This document shows, piece by piece, positions 15,750-22,953 of a stretch of DNA of 34,861 nt. Below the pieces are notes generated by a model. That model was not told the origin of the DNA. It ran no database searches and saw only the letters and a list, made by a program, of their open reading frames with translations. Source of the stretch: Clostridia bacterium (lineage in GTDB: Bacteria > Bacillota > Clostridia > Oscillospirales > Acutalibacteraceae); contig JAGAOS010000025.1 of NCBI GenBank assembly GCA_017623575.1, positions 1-34,861 of the forward strand, given 5' to 3'. Position 1 is the first letter of the stretch; each line of letters starts with the position of its first letter. The position numbers were made by a program, and so were the translations under genes.

Positions 15750-16466
15750 TTAAAGAGGTTTTTTACTTATTTTTGCAGAGGCTCTTGGGTATTTTTCGGG
15801 GGTTTGAGATAATTTTTCCACAACTATAAAATTTCTAGTATTATCCTCGGGTAATTTTTCTAAAATAAGCTTTTCATTTTTGCCGCCTAAAATACCAATT
15901 GCGCGTTTAGCTTCGGTTAATTCTTCATCTGCGCCGGGACCCTTCATTGCTATAAATTTGCCGCCTTTTTTAACAAATGGCAGACAGTATTCACAAAGTG
16001 TATTAAGTCTTGCAACAGCTCTTGCAGTGGCATAATCAAAGGCTTCACGGTAGGAGCTGTCCTTTGCGGCAAGTTCAGCTCTTATATGAAGTTTTTCGGT
16101 TGATAAACCTAATTTAGCCTGCAAATCCTCTAAGAATATAAAGCGTTTTGCGTGTCCGTCCAAAAGGGTTACATTAAGCTCAGGGCGGAGTATTTTTATA
16201 ACCATTCCGGGAAATCCTGCCCCTGTTCCAATATCAATAAGGCTTTCATTTTGCTTTGGGTCAATAATTTTTAAAAGAGAAAGGCTATCTATAAAATGCT
16301 TTAATACAACCTCTTTTGGCTCGGTAATTGCGGTTAGATTTATTTTTTCGTTCCATTCTAAAAGCAGATTACCGTAAATTTCAAGGCTTTCTATGGAATT
16401 ATTTGGAATTTCTATGTTATTTTTTTGGGCATACTCCAAAAAGGGGTTAAAATCAAAATTCGGCAT
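15750..16466 (-). CDS. rsmG: 16S rRNA (guanine-527-N7) methyltransferase
   Basis: Methylates G527 (E. coli numbering) of 16S rRNA with S-adenosylmethionine. In 238 residues: YGNLLLEWNEKINLTAIT near the N-terminus, the SAM-binding loop DIGTGAGFPGMVIKI, and ATARAVARLNTLCEYCLP, all characteristic of RsmG (GidB). Its ATG 16466 directly follows the mnmG stop, with AGGAAA inside mnmG, so it is coupled to mnmG. It is the last gene of the parA-parB-mnmE-mnmG-rsmG transcript. I see no clear terminator in the 26-base gap before the convergent ParB paralogue. Confidence 0.96.
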   Translation of the reverse strand: MPNFDFNPFLEYAQKNNIEIPNNSIESLEIYGNLLLEWNEKINLTAITEPKEVVLKHFIDSLSLLKIIDPKQNESLIDIGTGAGFPGMVIKILRPELNVTLLDGHAKRFIFLEDLQAKLGLSTEKLHIRAELAAKDSSYREAFDYATARAVARLNTLCEYCLPFVKKGGKFIAMKGPGADEELTEAKRAIGILGGKNEKLILEKLPEDNTRNFIVVEKLSQTPEKYPRASAKISKKPL

Positions 16467-16467
16467 A

Positions 16468-18339
16468 TTAGTTTCCTTTCCTTTGAAGCCAGATTATAAG
16501 AACCGAAATATCGGCAGGACTAACACCTGAAATTCCCATTGCCTGACCAATGTTAAGCGGCTTTATTTTAGAAAGCTTTTCCCTTGCCTCAAGGCGCAGA
16601 CCTGAAATTTCATTATAGGGTGTATCAACATCCAGCTTTGTGGATTCCATACGGTGCATTTCCTTTACGGTTGCCATTTGTCGCTTAATATAGCCGCTGT
16701 ATTTAATTTCGGTTTCAATTTTATCTAAAAGCTCCTCAGATAAATCAGGATGCTCACTGTCAAAGGGAAGCAAATCTGCTATTGAAAGCTGAGGACGGCG
16801 GATTAAATCGGCAAAGCGAATACCCGTTGAAAGGGGAACTGTACCCTTTTCTTTAAGCATTTCATTAATTTCTTTTGAAGGGGATGCAAAGGTATTTTCC
16901 AGCCTTTCAATCTCCTTTTCTTTTATTTCAAGAGTAGTTTTGAATTTGTTGTATCTTTCCTCACTAATAAGACCTATTTCATAGCCTATGGGGGTAAGTC
17001 GCTCGTCGGCATTATTTTGCCTTAAAATAAGGCGGTATTCAGAACGGGAGGTCATCATTCTGTATGGGTCGGCACAGCCTTTGGTTACCAAATCATCAAT
17101 AAGGGTGCCTATATATGAACCGGAACGGGTAAGGTGAAAAAGCTGTTCACCCTTTGCAAATTTTGCCGCGTTTACACCCGCAACAAGACCCTGAGCCGCC
17201 GCCTCCTCATATCCTGAGGAACCATTGAACTGACCTGCGCCGAAAAGTCCCGCATTTCCCTTTACCTCCAGAGTTGGAAAAAGGGCAATGGGGTCAATAC
17301 AATCATATTCAATTGCATATGCAGGACGCATAATTTCAACATTTTCTAAACCCTCAATAGTGCGATAAAACTGAATTTGCACCTCCTCGGGCAGAGATGA
17401 TGACATACCCTGAAGATACATTTCCTCGGTGTTTTTTCCACAAGGCTCAATAAAAAGCTGATGACGCTTTTTATCGGCAAAGCGGACAATTTTATCCTCA
17501 AGACTTGGGCAGTATCGTGGACCTACACCCTCAATAACTCCACCGTAAAGTGGGGAACGATGCAGATTTTTAAGTATAACCTCTTTTGTTGCATCATTAG
17601 TGTAAGAAATGTGGCAACAAACGGTGTTTTCGGGGGGAGTTTCGGTTTCAAAGCTAAAGGGGATTACCTTTTCATCGCCCTCTTGCTTTTCAAGCTTTTC
17701 AAAATTAATACTGCTGCGAAGAACCCTTGCAGGGGTGCCTGTTTTAAATCTTCTAAGGGGCAAACCTAATTTTAAAAGTGATTCAGAAAGGGTGGTAGCC
17801 GCAAAGGTTCCATCGGGTCCGCCATCATAATTAACCTCGCCCACAAAGATTTTACCCTTTAAAAAGGTTCCTGTTGCTAAAACAACACTTTTTGCCTTAA
17901 ATACTGCGCCTAAAGATGTGGTAAGCTCATAGCCGTTTTCGGTTTTTTCAAGAGCTATTATTTCTGCCTGTCGCACAAGCAGATTTTTTTGCTTTTCCAT
18001 TGTGTGCTTCATATAGGCAGAATAGTCGCGTCGGTCTATTTGTGCGCGAAGACTGTGTACAGCAGGACCTTTACCACGGTTCAGCATACGGCTTTGTAGG
18101 GTGTTTGCATCTGCCGCCTTACCCATTTCACCGCCCAAGGCATCAATTTCCCTGACTAAATGACCCTTTGCAGTGCCACCTATGGAAGGGTTACAGGGCA
18201 TATTTCCAACCCAATCTAAATTTATTGTAAAGCATACTGTTTTTGCACCAAGACGCGCCGAAGCCAGAGCGGCCTCAATTCCTGCGTGACCTGCTCCAAT
18301 AACGGCAACATCTATACTATCAGCAATATAAGTTTGCAA
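16468..18339 (-). CDS. mnmG: tRNA uridine-34 5-carboxymethylaminomethyl modification enzyme MnmG
   Basis: FAD-dependent half of the MnmE-MnmG complex that modifies the wobble uridine of several tRNAs. In 623 residues: the dinucleotide fold VIGAGHAGIEAALASARLG at the N-terminus, CNPSIGGTAKGHLVREIDALGG, the GTPAR and VGPRYCPSLEDKI motifs, and the C-terminal helical domain ending in SGVSPADISVLIIWL. The start is TTG 18339 (frame and family start), preceded by AAGGAAG. It lies 22 bases after mnmE, so the partner genes are co-expressed. Confidence 0.97.
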   Translation of the reverse strand: MQTYIADSIDVAVIGAGHAGIEAALASARLGAKTVCFTINLDWVGNMPCNPSIGGTAKGHLVREIDALGGEMGKAADANTLQSRMLNRGKGPAVHSLRAQIDRRDYSAYMKHTMEKQKNLLVRQAEIIALEKTENGYELTTSLGAVFKAKSVVLATGTFLKGKIFVGEVNYDGGPDGTFAATTLSESLLKLGLPLRRFKTGTPARVLRSSINFEKLEKQEGDEKVIPFSFETETPPENTVCCHISYTNDATKEVILKNLHRSPLYGGVIEGVGPRYCPSLEDKIVRFADKKRHQLFIEPCGKNTEEMYLQGMSSSLPEEVQIQFYRTIEGLENVEIMRPAYAIEYDCIDPIALFPTLEVKGNAGLFGAGQFNGSSGYEEAAAQGLVAGVNAAKFAKGEQLFHLTRSGSYIGTLIDDLVTKGCADPYRMMTSRSEYRLILRQNNADERLTPIGYEIGLISEERYNKFKTTLEIKEKEIERLENTFASPSKEINEMLKEKGTVPLSTGIRFADLIRRPQLSIADLLPFDSEHPDLSEELLDKIETEIKYSGYIKRQMATVKEMHRMESTKLDVDTPYNEISGLRLEAREKLSKIKPLNIGQAMGISGVSPADISVLIIWLQRKGN

Positions 18340-18361
18340 AAAAATCTTCCTTTCGAAGAGG

Positions 18362-19726
18362 TTATTTACCTACACAGAAATTGCGGAAAACCTCATCTGC
18401 AACCTCTGTGGTTATTCTTTTTCCGTCAAGCTCTAAAAGGGCGGCAAGACCATCATCAATTAAAATTCCAACGGCATCTAAGGTTATTCCACCCTCAAGA
18501 GCAGAAATAGCCTCCGTTACCGATGCTACTGCCCTTTGTACCGTTTGATACTGTCTTTCATTAATAAGCATTTCAGCATTCGGGTCCAGCTCATTAAGCT
18601 TTAAAAGCTTTGAAATTTCATCCACAAGCTTTTCCTCGCCCTCACCTGTAAGGGCCGATATTTTAACAAATGGAATATCAAGTGCTTCATAATATTCGCC
18701 CCCGGATGATAAGAGGTCATTTTTGTTAAGAACAAGCAGGGTAGGTTTGTTTTTAATGCGATTAATAAGAGCTTTATCATCCTCAGTAGGGGGTACCGAG
18801 GTATCAAATACAGCAAGACATAAATCGGCAGTATCAAGACGATTAAGAGCCTGTTCAATGCCTATTTGCTCCACCTCATCATCGGTTTGGTGAATTCCTG
18901 CGGTATCCGCAAGAAGTAGTATATAATCTCCAACCTTTGCAGTTTGTTCTACAACATCTCGTGTTGTGCCTGCAATGGATGTTACTATGGAACGCTTGGT
19001 TTTTGAAAGAAGGTTCATAAGTGTGGATTTGCCTGCATTTGGACTTCCCACAATAACAGTATTAATGCCTTCTATTATAAGCTTTCCTTTATCATAATCG
19101 GATATAAGGGTGTTTAAGCCTATTAAAATTTCCTTTAAAGAAGTTAAAAAATCGTCTTCACTTATGCAAAGGGTTTCATCCTCGGGAAAATCAGAGAATA
19201 CCGAAATCTGACTTACAAGAAAAAGCAGCTTATCGGTCATTGCTTTTATTTTTTTAGAAAGGGCTCCCTCTTTATTTTTGGTGGCGATATTAAGAGCCCT
19301 GTCATTTTTGGCAGATATTAAATTCATAACCGATTCAGCCTCAGTCAGGCTCATTTTTCCGTTTAAAAAGGCTCGTTTTGTAAATTCTCCACCCTCTGCA
19401 AGGCGTGCTCCTGCCGAGGTTACTGCCCTTAAAACTCTGCGTATAAGGTGGGTACCGCCATGTACCGAAATTTCAACTGTATCCTCACCTGTATAGCTTT
19501 TCGGGTTACGAAAAACAAGCGCAACGGCATCATCCAAAAGCTCATCACCGTCATACACCTTGCCAAATGCGGCGGTGTAGCCCTTCATTTTTTCCAAATC
19601 CTTATTACTTTGGGGTTTGAATACCTTTTTGGCAATTTGAAATGCATTATCACCCGAAATTCTTACAGTTGAAACACCACCCTCACCAAGAGGTGTGGAT
19701 ATTGCGGCTATAGTATCGGTTTGCAC
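18362..19726 (-). CDS. mnmE: tRNA modification GTPase MnmE
   Basis: Potassium-dependent GTPase partner of MnmG. In 454 residues: the folate-binding N-terminal domain (DTIAAISTPLGEGGVSTVRISG, then GGTHLIRRVLRAV), a G domain inserted in a helical domain with P-loop GSPNAGKST, DTAGI and NKND, and the C-terminal CVGK motif holding the conserved catalytic cysteine. The start is GTG 19726 with AAGGTG 6 bases upstream. It lies 38 bases after parB on the same strand, an unusual order: in Bacillus mnmE precedes mnmG, rsmG, noc and soj-spo0J. Confidence 0.97.
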   Translation of the reverse strand: MQTDTIAAISTPLGEGGVSTVRISGDNAFQIAKKVFKPQSNKDLEKMKGYTAAFGKVYDGDELLDDAVALVFRNPKSYTGEDTVEISVHGGTHLIRRVLRAVTSAGARLAEGGEFTKRAFLNGKMSLTEAESVMNLISAKNDRALNIATKNKEGALSKKIKAMTDKLLFLVSQISVFSDFPEDETLCISEDDFLTSLKEILIGLNTLISDYDKGKLIIEGINTVIVGSPNAGKSTLMNLLSKTKRSIVTSIAGTTRDVVEQTAKVGDYILLLADTAGIHQTDDEVEQIGIEQALNRLDTADLCLAVFDTSVPPTEDDKALINRIKNKPTLLVLNKNDLLSSGGEYYEALDIPFVKISALTGEGEEKLVDEISKLLKLNELDPNAEMLINERQYQTVQRAVASVTEAISALEGGITLDAVGILIDDGLAALLELDGKRITTEVADEVFRNFCVGK

Positions 19727-19764
19727 CTTAATTCACCTTCTTTTTGCATAGTTTAAATTATTTG

Positions 19765-20607
19765 CTACTTACCAACTATTTTATTTGCAAGCTCGGTAAG
19801 CTCATCCTTGTTATAAAACTCAATTGTAATGGTTCCTCTGCCGTTTTTACCCGGCTTTATAACCGCCTTGCGATGGGTTTCATTTTTAAGGGCAAGCTCT
19901 ACTTCACGGTAGAAGCTATCCTGCTTTACTGCGGGTTTTTCGACTTTTTTCTTGCCTGCCGCCTTTGCCATTGCCTCTAACTGGCGAACCGAAGCACCCT
20001 CCATAGCGGCAATAAATGCTTCTTGCTGTAAAACGGTGTCCTCAAAGGCAAGAAGGGTTCTTGCGTGACCTGCTGAAATTCTGCCATCTGCAAGGGCATT
20101 AAGCATATCATCGGGTAAATTTAAAAGGCGAAGAGCGTTTGTAACGGCTGAACGGGATTTTCCAACCCTTTCAGCAACCTCCTCCTGAGTGAGTTCAAAT
20201 TCCTTTAAAAGACGGGCATAGCCACGGGATTCTTCAACGGGATTAAGATCCTTTCTTTGAAGATTTTCAATAAGGGCAAGCTCCATAGTTTGTTTATCAT
20301 CAAGGGATTTTATAATAACGGGAACGGTGGTAAGACCTGCTATTCGGCAGGCTCTCCAACGGCGTTCACCCGCAACAATCTGGTATGTACCGCCTATTAC
20401 GGGGCGCACAACAATAGGCTGTAATAAGCCATGGGTGGCTATGCTATCTGCAAGCTCCTGCAAGGCTTCTTCATCAAAATGAGTTCGGGGCTGATCCTTA
20501 TTAGGCTCAATTTCAGAAAGTCTGAGCTCTGCGGTTAAGTTATCATCGGTGGCATTTTCGTTCATAAGGGAGCCAAGACCCTTACCAAGACCTTTTTTTA
20601 CTGCCAT
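19765..20607 (-). CDS. parB: Chromosome-partitioning protein ParB (Spo0J)
   Basis: Site-specific CTPase clamp that loads at parS and spreads. In 280 residues: KGLGKGLGSL at the N-terminus (ParA-stimulating region), LLQPIVVR, the CTP-binding GERRWRA (80-86) and ENLQR (114-118), a helix-turn-helix (about 139-160) with GKSRSAVTN, and GHAR (180-183). All key residues are intact, in contrast to the paralogue at 14932. ATG 20607 lies 12 bases after parA. Two parS sites lie upstream of parA. Confidence 0.97.
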   Translation of the reverse strand: MAVKKGLGKGLGSLMNENATDDNLTAELRLSEIEPNKDQPRTHFDEEALQELADSIATHGLLQPIVVRPVIGGTYQIVAGERRWRACRIAGLTTVPVIIKSLDDKQTMELALIENLQRKDLNPVEESRGYARLLKEFELTQEEVAERVGKSRSAVTNALRLLNLPDDMLNALADGRISAGHARTLLAFEDTVLQQEAFIAAMEGASVRQLEAMAKAAGKKKVEKPAVKQDSFYREVELALKNETHRKAVIKPGKNGRGTITIEFYNKDELTELANKIVGK

Positions 20608-20619
20608 TTTTATTTCTCC

Positions 20620-21384
20620 TTATTTGTTTCTTTTAATAAATTCTTTTGCTAAATCGTTGTAGCAATCGGCACCCTTGGAGCGTTTATCATAATACTGAAT
20701 GGGTAAACCAAAGCTTGGTGCCTCTGAAAGGCGTACAGAACGGGTTATTACGGTGTTATAAAGCTTTTTGCCAAAGAATTTTTTAATTTCACTTACAACC
20801 TGTTGGGTGAGATTAAGTCTGCCATCAAACATTGTAAGCAGAACACCCTCAATTTCCAGAGTAGGATTATATAATCTTTTAACCTGACGCATAGTAGACA
20901 TCAACTGTGAAAGACCTTCAAGTGCAAAGTATTCACACTGAATAGGCACTAAAAATGTATCGGTTGCAACAAGGGCGTTAAGGGTTATAAGACCAAGTGA
21001 TGGGGGACAATCAAGTAATATGTAATCATAATTTTCTCTGACTGCCGCAAGGGCGTTTTTTAGCTTGTTTTCGCGGTTTTCCATAGCCGAAAGCTCAATT
21101 TCTGCCCCCGCAAGATCCATTGCAGATGGTACAATATCTACCCCTTTGAACTCGGTTTTTTTAATTATCATTTCGGCCGGCTTTTCACCTGTAATAAGAT
21201 TATATGATGAATAAACCGTTTCTCTTTTATTAATACCAAAACCGCTTGTGGTGTTTCCTTGCGGGTCAATATCTACAATAAGCACCTTTTTGCCCAACAT
21301 TCCAAGTCCTGCAGTAAGGTTTACAGCAGTTGTTGTTTTACCAACACCGCCCTTTTGGTTTACAATGGCTATTATTTTACCCAA
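20620..21384 (-). CDS. parA: Chromosome-partitioning ATPase ParA (Soj)
   Basis: Walker-type ATPase that works with ParB in origin segregation and, as Soj, can modulate DnaA. Seen: the deviant Walker A KGGVGKTTT (from residue 11), VDIDPQGNTTSGFG and LLDCPPSLGLITLNAL. TTG 21384 (MGKIIAIVNQKGG) is chosen because AAAGGAGG lies about 7 bases upstream and the protein then begins like other Soj proteins. A longer reading from 21435 would run through a hairpin and the ribosome site. Length is 254 residues, typical of Soj. Its leader contains a promoter and a stable hairpin. Confidence 0.97.
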   Translation of the reverse strand: MGKIIAIVNQKGGVGKTTTAVNLTAGLGMLGKKVLIVDIDPQGNTTSGFGINKRETVYSSYNLITGEKPAEMIIKKTEFKGVDIVPSAMDLAGAEIELSAMENRENKLKNALAAVRENYDYILLDCPPSLGLITLNALVATDTFLVPIQCEYFALEGLSQLMSTMRQVKRLYNPTLEIEGVLLTMFDGRLNLTQQVVSEIKKFFGKKLYNTVITRSVRLSEAPSFGLPIQYYDKRSKGADCYNDLAKEFIKRNK

Positions 21385-21416
21385 AATGGCTCCTCCTTTA
21401 TAATTGTTATGTAAAA

Positions 21417-21436
21417 TTTGGAGCTTTTGCTCCAAA
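21417..21436. promoter_or_regulatory. Hairpin in the parA 5' leader
   Basis: A perfect 8-bp stem TTTGGAGC / GCTCCAAA with a four-base loop, between the predicted parA promoter and its Shine-Dalgarno. It may stabilise or attenuate the message; the following run (ATTTT on the transcript) is too short for a convincing terminator. Confidence 0.45.
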
Positions 21437-21453
21437 GAAAAACTCTGTAAACT

Positions 21454-21482
21454 ATTATAACATAAAGTAGTAGAAAGTTAAA
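21454..21482 (-). promoter_or_regulatory. Predicted parA operon promoter (extended -10)
   Basis: On the minus strand TTTAAC (21482-21477), a 17-base spacer and a perfect TATAAT (21459-21454) preceded by TGT, the extended -10 form. It would drive parA-parB-mnmE-mnmG-rsmG with a leader of about 60 bases. Confidence 0.7.
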
Positions 21483-21511
21483 CACTAAAATCGGTTTTTT
21501 ATAAAATATTT

Positions 21512-21532
21512 TTGAGTTTTTTAAAAACTCAA
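21512..21532. promoter_or_regulatory. A/T-rich hairpin between spoVAE and parA
   Basis: TTGAGTTTTT and AAAAACTCAA pair over 10 bp around a one-base centre (in RNA a few central bases would open). It could be a weak terminator for spoVAE, but neither side has a clean T-run, so its role is uncertain. Confidence 0.35.
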
Positions 21533-21587
21533 TCAATCTGTTAAAATAATGCTTTAAAACTTGTTCGGAATAAGTGGTCCTATTTAT

Positions 21588-21603
21588 TGTTTCACGTGAA
21601 ACA
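21588..21603. promoter_or_regulatory. parS site 1 (perfect match)
   Basis: TGTTTCACGTGAAACA, an exact match to the Firmicutes parS consensus TGTTNCACGTGAAACA, the loading site of ParB. It lies at the centre of a perfect 30-bp palindrome (21581-21610) that begins 3 bases beyond the spoVAE stop codon and is about 200 bases upstream of parA. Confidence 0.96.
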
Positions 21604-21613
21604 ATAAATAATA

Positions 21614-21985
21614 TTACAGACTTTTTCTGCCCGGCTTTGATATAAGTGATGCCATTAATCCAAAGAAGATAGCTGCAGCAATACCTGCCGCTGTTGCAGT
21701 AAGACCGCCGCTTAATGCGCCTAACAGACCATAATCAATAACTGCCTTTTCGGCGCCCTTAGCTAGGGAATAGCCAAAACCCGTTAATGGGACAGTTGCA
21801 CCTGCTCCCGCGAAATCCACAACATAGTCGTATAATCCAATAGCGGTCAAAATAACACCGGTTACAACATAGCCTACAAGTATTCTAGCGGGGGTGAGCT
21901 TGGTTCGGTCAATTAAAACCTGCCCGATAACGCATAGGGAGCCACCAACAATAAAAGCCTTTAAACAATCAATAAAAATTTCCAT
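21614..21985 (-). CDS. spoVAE: Stage V sporulation protein AE (SpoVAE)
   Basis: SpoVA proteins form the inner-membrane channel for dipicolinic acid uptake into, and release from, spores. The 123-residue protein has several hydrophobic segments and the SpoVAE signature residues CVIGQVLIDRTKLTPARI, DFAGAGATVPLTGFG and a C-terminal FGLMASLISKPG. Glycine-rich AGAGATVP is shared with SpoVAC, but the length and KLTPA favour SpoVAE. ATG 21985 is chosen because AGAGGTAG precedes it; an upstream in-frame start at 22060 falls inside a terminator hairpin. No spoVAC or spoVAD neighbour is present. The gene sits exactly between the two parS sites. Confidence 0.9.
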   Translation of the reverse strand: MEIFIDCLKAFIVGGSLCVIGQVLIDRTKLTPARILVGYVVTGVILTAIGLYDYVVDFAGAGATVPLTGFGYSLAKGAEKAVIDYGLLGALSGGLTATAAGIAAAIFFGLMASLISKPGRKSL

Positions 21986-22040
21986 TTTTTCTACCTCTGT
22001 GATTTTTTTGTTATTTTTCCCTTTGGCTTTTAAAATATTC

Positions 22041-22075
22041 AAAAAAATGAAACCTACCACGAAAGGTAGGTTTCA
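22041..22075 (-). terminator. Intrinsic terminator of the DUF2156-GNAT transcript
   Basis: Read on the minus strand, an 11-bp perfect stem TGAAACCTACC / GGTAGGTTTCA (22048-22058 with 22065-22075), a six-base loop and seven T (22047-22041). It lies about 20 bases after the GNAT stop. The origin-distal arm of its stem shares bases with parS site 2. Confidence 0.9.
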
Positions 22076-22084
22076 CGTGAAACA
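22069..22084. promoter_or_regulatory. parS site 2 (one mismatch), overlapping a terminator
   Basis: GGTTTCACGTGAAACA matches 15 of 16 parS positions; only the first base differs. It is 481 bases from site 1. Its left half forms part of the terminator stem at 22048-22075, so one sequence serves two functions. Confidence 0.85.
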
Positions 22085-22096
22085 TTTAAACTTTTA

Positions 22097-22945
22097 TTAA
22101 TCAAAGGCAAATCCGTGATAACGGTTTGTATTGCACTGATTTGTAGCTACTGAGGGCTGCCACATAACACTAAAGGGGACATTGGCTTCACTAAATGAAG
22201 TTAATTCGTCTTTTAATAGGGGGTGTAGGCGGATTTCAATATCCTCGCAATGGGAATTTTGCAGTATATGAGAAATTGCAGACATAAGTTCGTTTATATA
22301 ACCCCTTTTGCATAGAGCCTCTTTTACAAGCAGCAGATTATCACGAATTTCATAAACAAAGCCAAAATTTTTTGAGTTAATTGGAATACTACCATCTGCG
22401 GCGGTGGTTAGTATATCCTGACTGAAATCTACATAGTCGCAGTTAAATTCATTTAAAAAGTCTTTACGGATGCTATGCCATAATGACATTGTAGTTTTTG
22501 TTGTGTTTGTAATTTGTGGGGAGTAAAGTCTAATAAACTCATTTGCAGATTTAATTATTTTGCAAACATTGAAAAAAGGCACAAAATCTGATTTTGCATA
22601 GAAATCAAAAAGAGATGGCTTTGCCGGCTTTAAAAATATACCGAGCTTACCGTTATTCAGAGCTACTTCTTTTGCTTTTTCTAACAGCCTGCCCATAATT
22701 CCCTTTCCGCGATGCTCAGGGTGAGTGCAGGCGGCGTACAAATAATAATAAGGAAGCTCCTTGCCATTGCTTATTATGTTTGCATCCATTAAAAACAGCA
22801 TTGAAATGGGATTTTCGGCGTTATCATACTCACAAACAAGCTTGGCTTTACTAAGCACATTCTTAAAAAGCAACTCGGCATCCTCGGGGGTATCATCGGT
22901 AAAGCAGAGCAGATATAGGTTTTTGTATTTGGTGTAATCCTTCAT
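22097..22945 (-). CDS. GNAT-family N-acetyltransferase
   Basis: A 282-residue protein whose N-terminal half is a GNAT domain: LYAACTHPEHRGKGIMGRLLEKA (about 67-89) holds the beta-4 strand and the R/Q-x-x-G-x-G/A acetyl-CoA loop (RGKGIM), followed by KPAKPSLFDFYAKSDFVPF. The C-terminal half (about 150-282) does not match a family I recognise and may be a second, degenerate GNAT-like domain. Substrate unknown. ATG 22945 follows the DUF2156 stop by 8 bases with AGGTG upstream, so the two are an operon, and a terminator follows. Confidence 0.8.
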   Translation of the reverse strand: MKDYTKYKNLYLLCFTDDTPEDAELLFKNVLSKAKLVCEYDNAENPISMLFLMDANIISNGKELPYYYLYAACTHPEHRGKGIMGRLLEKAKEVALNNGKLGIFLKPAKPSLFDFYAKSDFVPFFNVCKIIKSANEFIRLYSPQITNTTKTTMSLWHSIRKDFLNEFNCDYVDFSQDILTTAADGSIPINSKNFGFVYEIRDNLLLVKEALCKRGYINELMSAISHILQNSHCEDIEIRLHPLLKDELTSFSEANVPFSVMWQPSVATNQCNTNRYHGFAFD

Positions 22946-22953
22946 AGCAGCAC

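Noticed and set aside
21384-21435. Longer ParA starting at 21435
   Set aside because: It would read through the leader hairpin and the AAAGGAGG ribosome site. Known Soj proteins begin at the TTG chosen here.
21985-22060. Longer SpoVAE starting at 22060
   Set aside because: The extension would be translated from within a terminator hairpin and has no ribosome site; ATG 21985 does.
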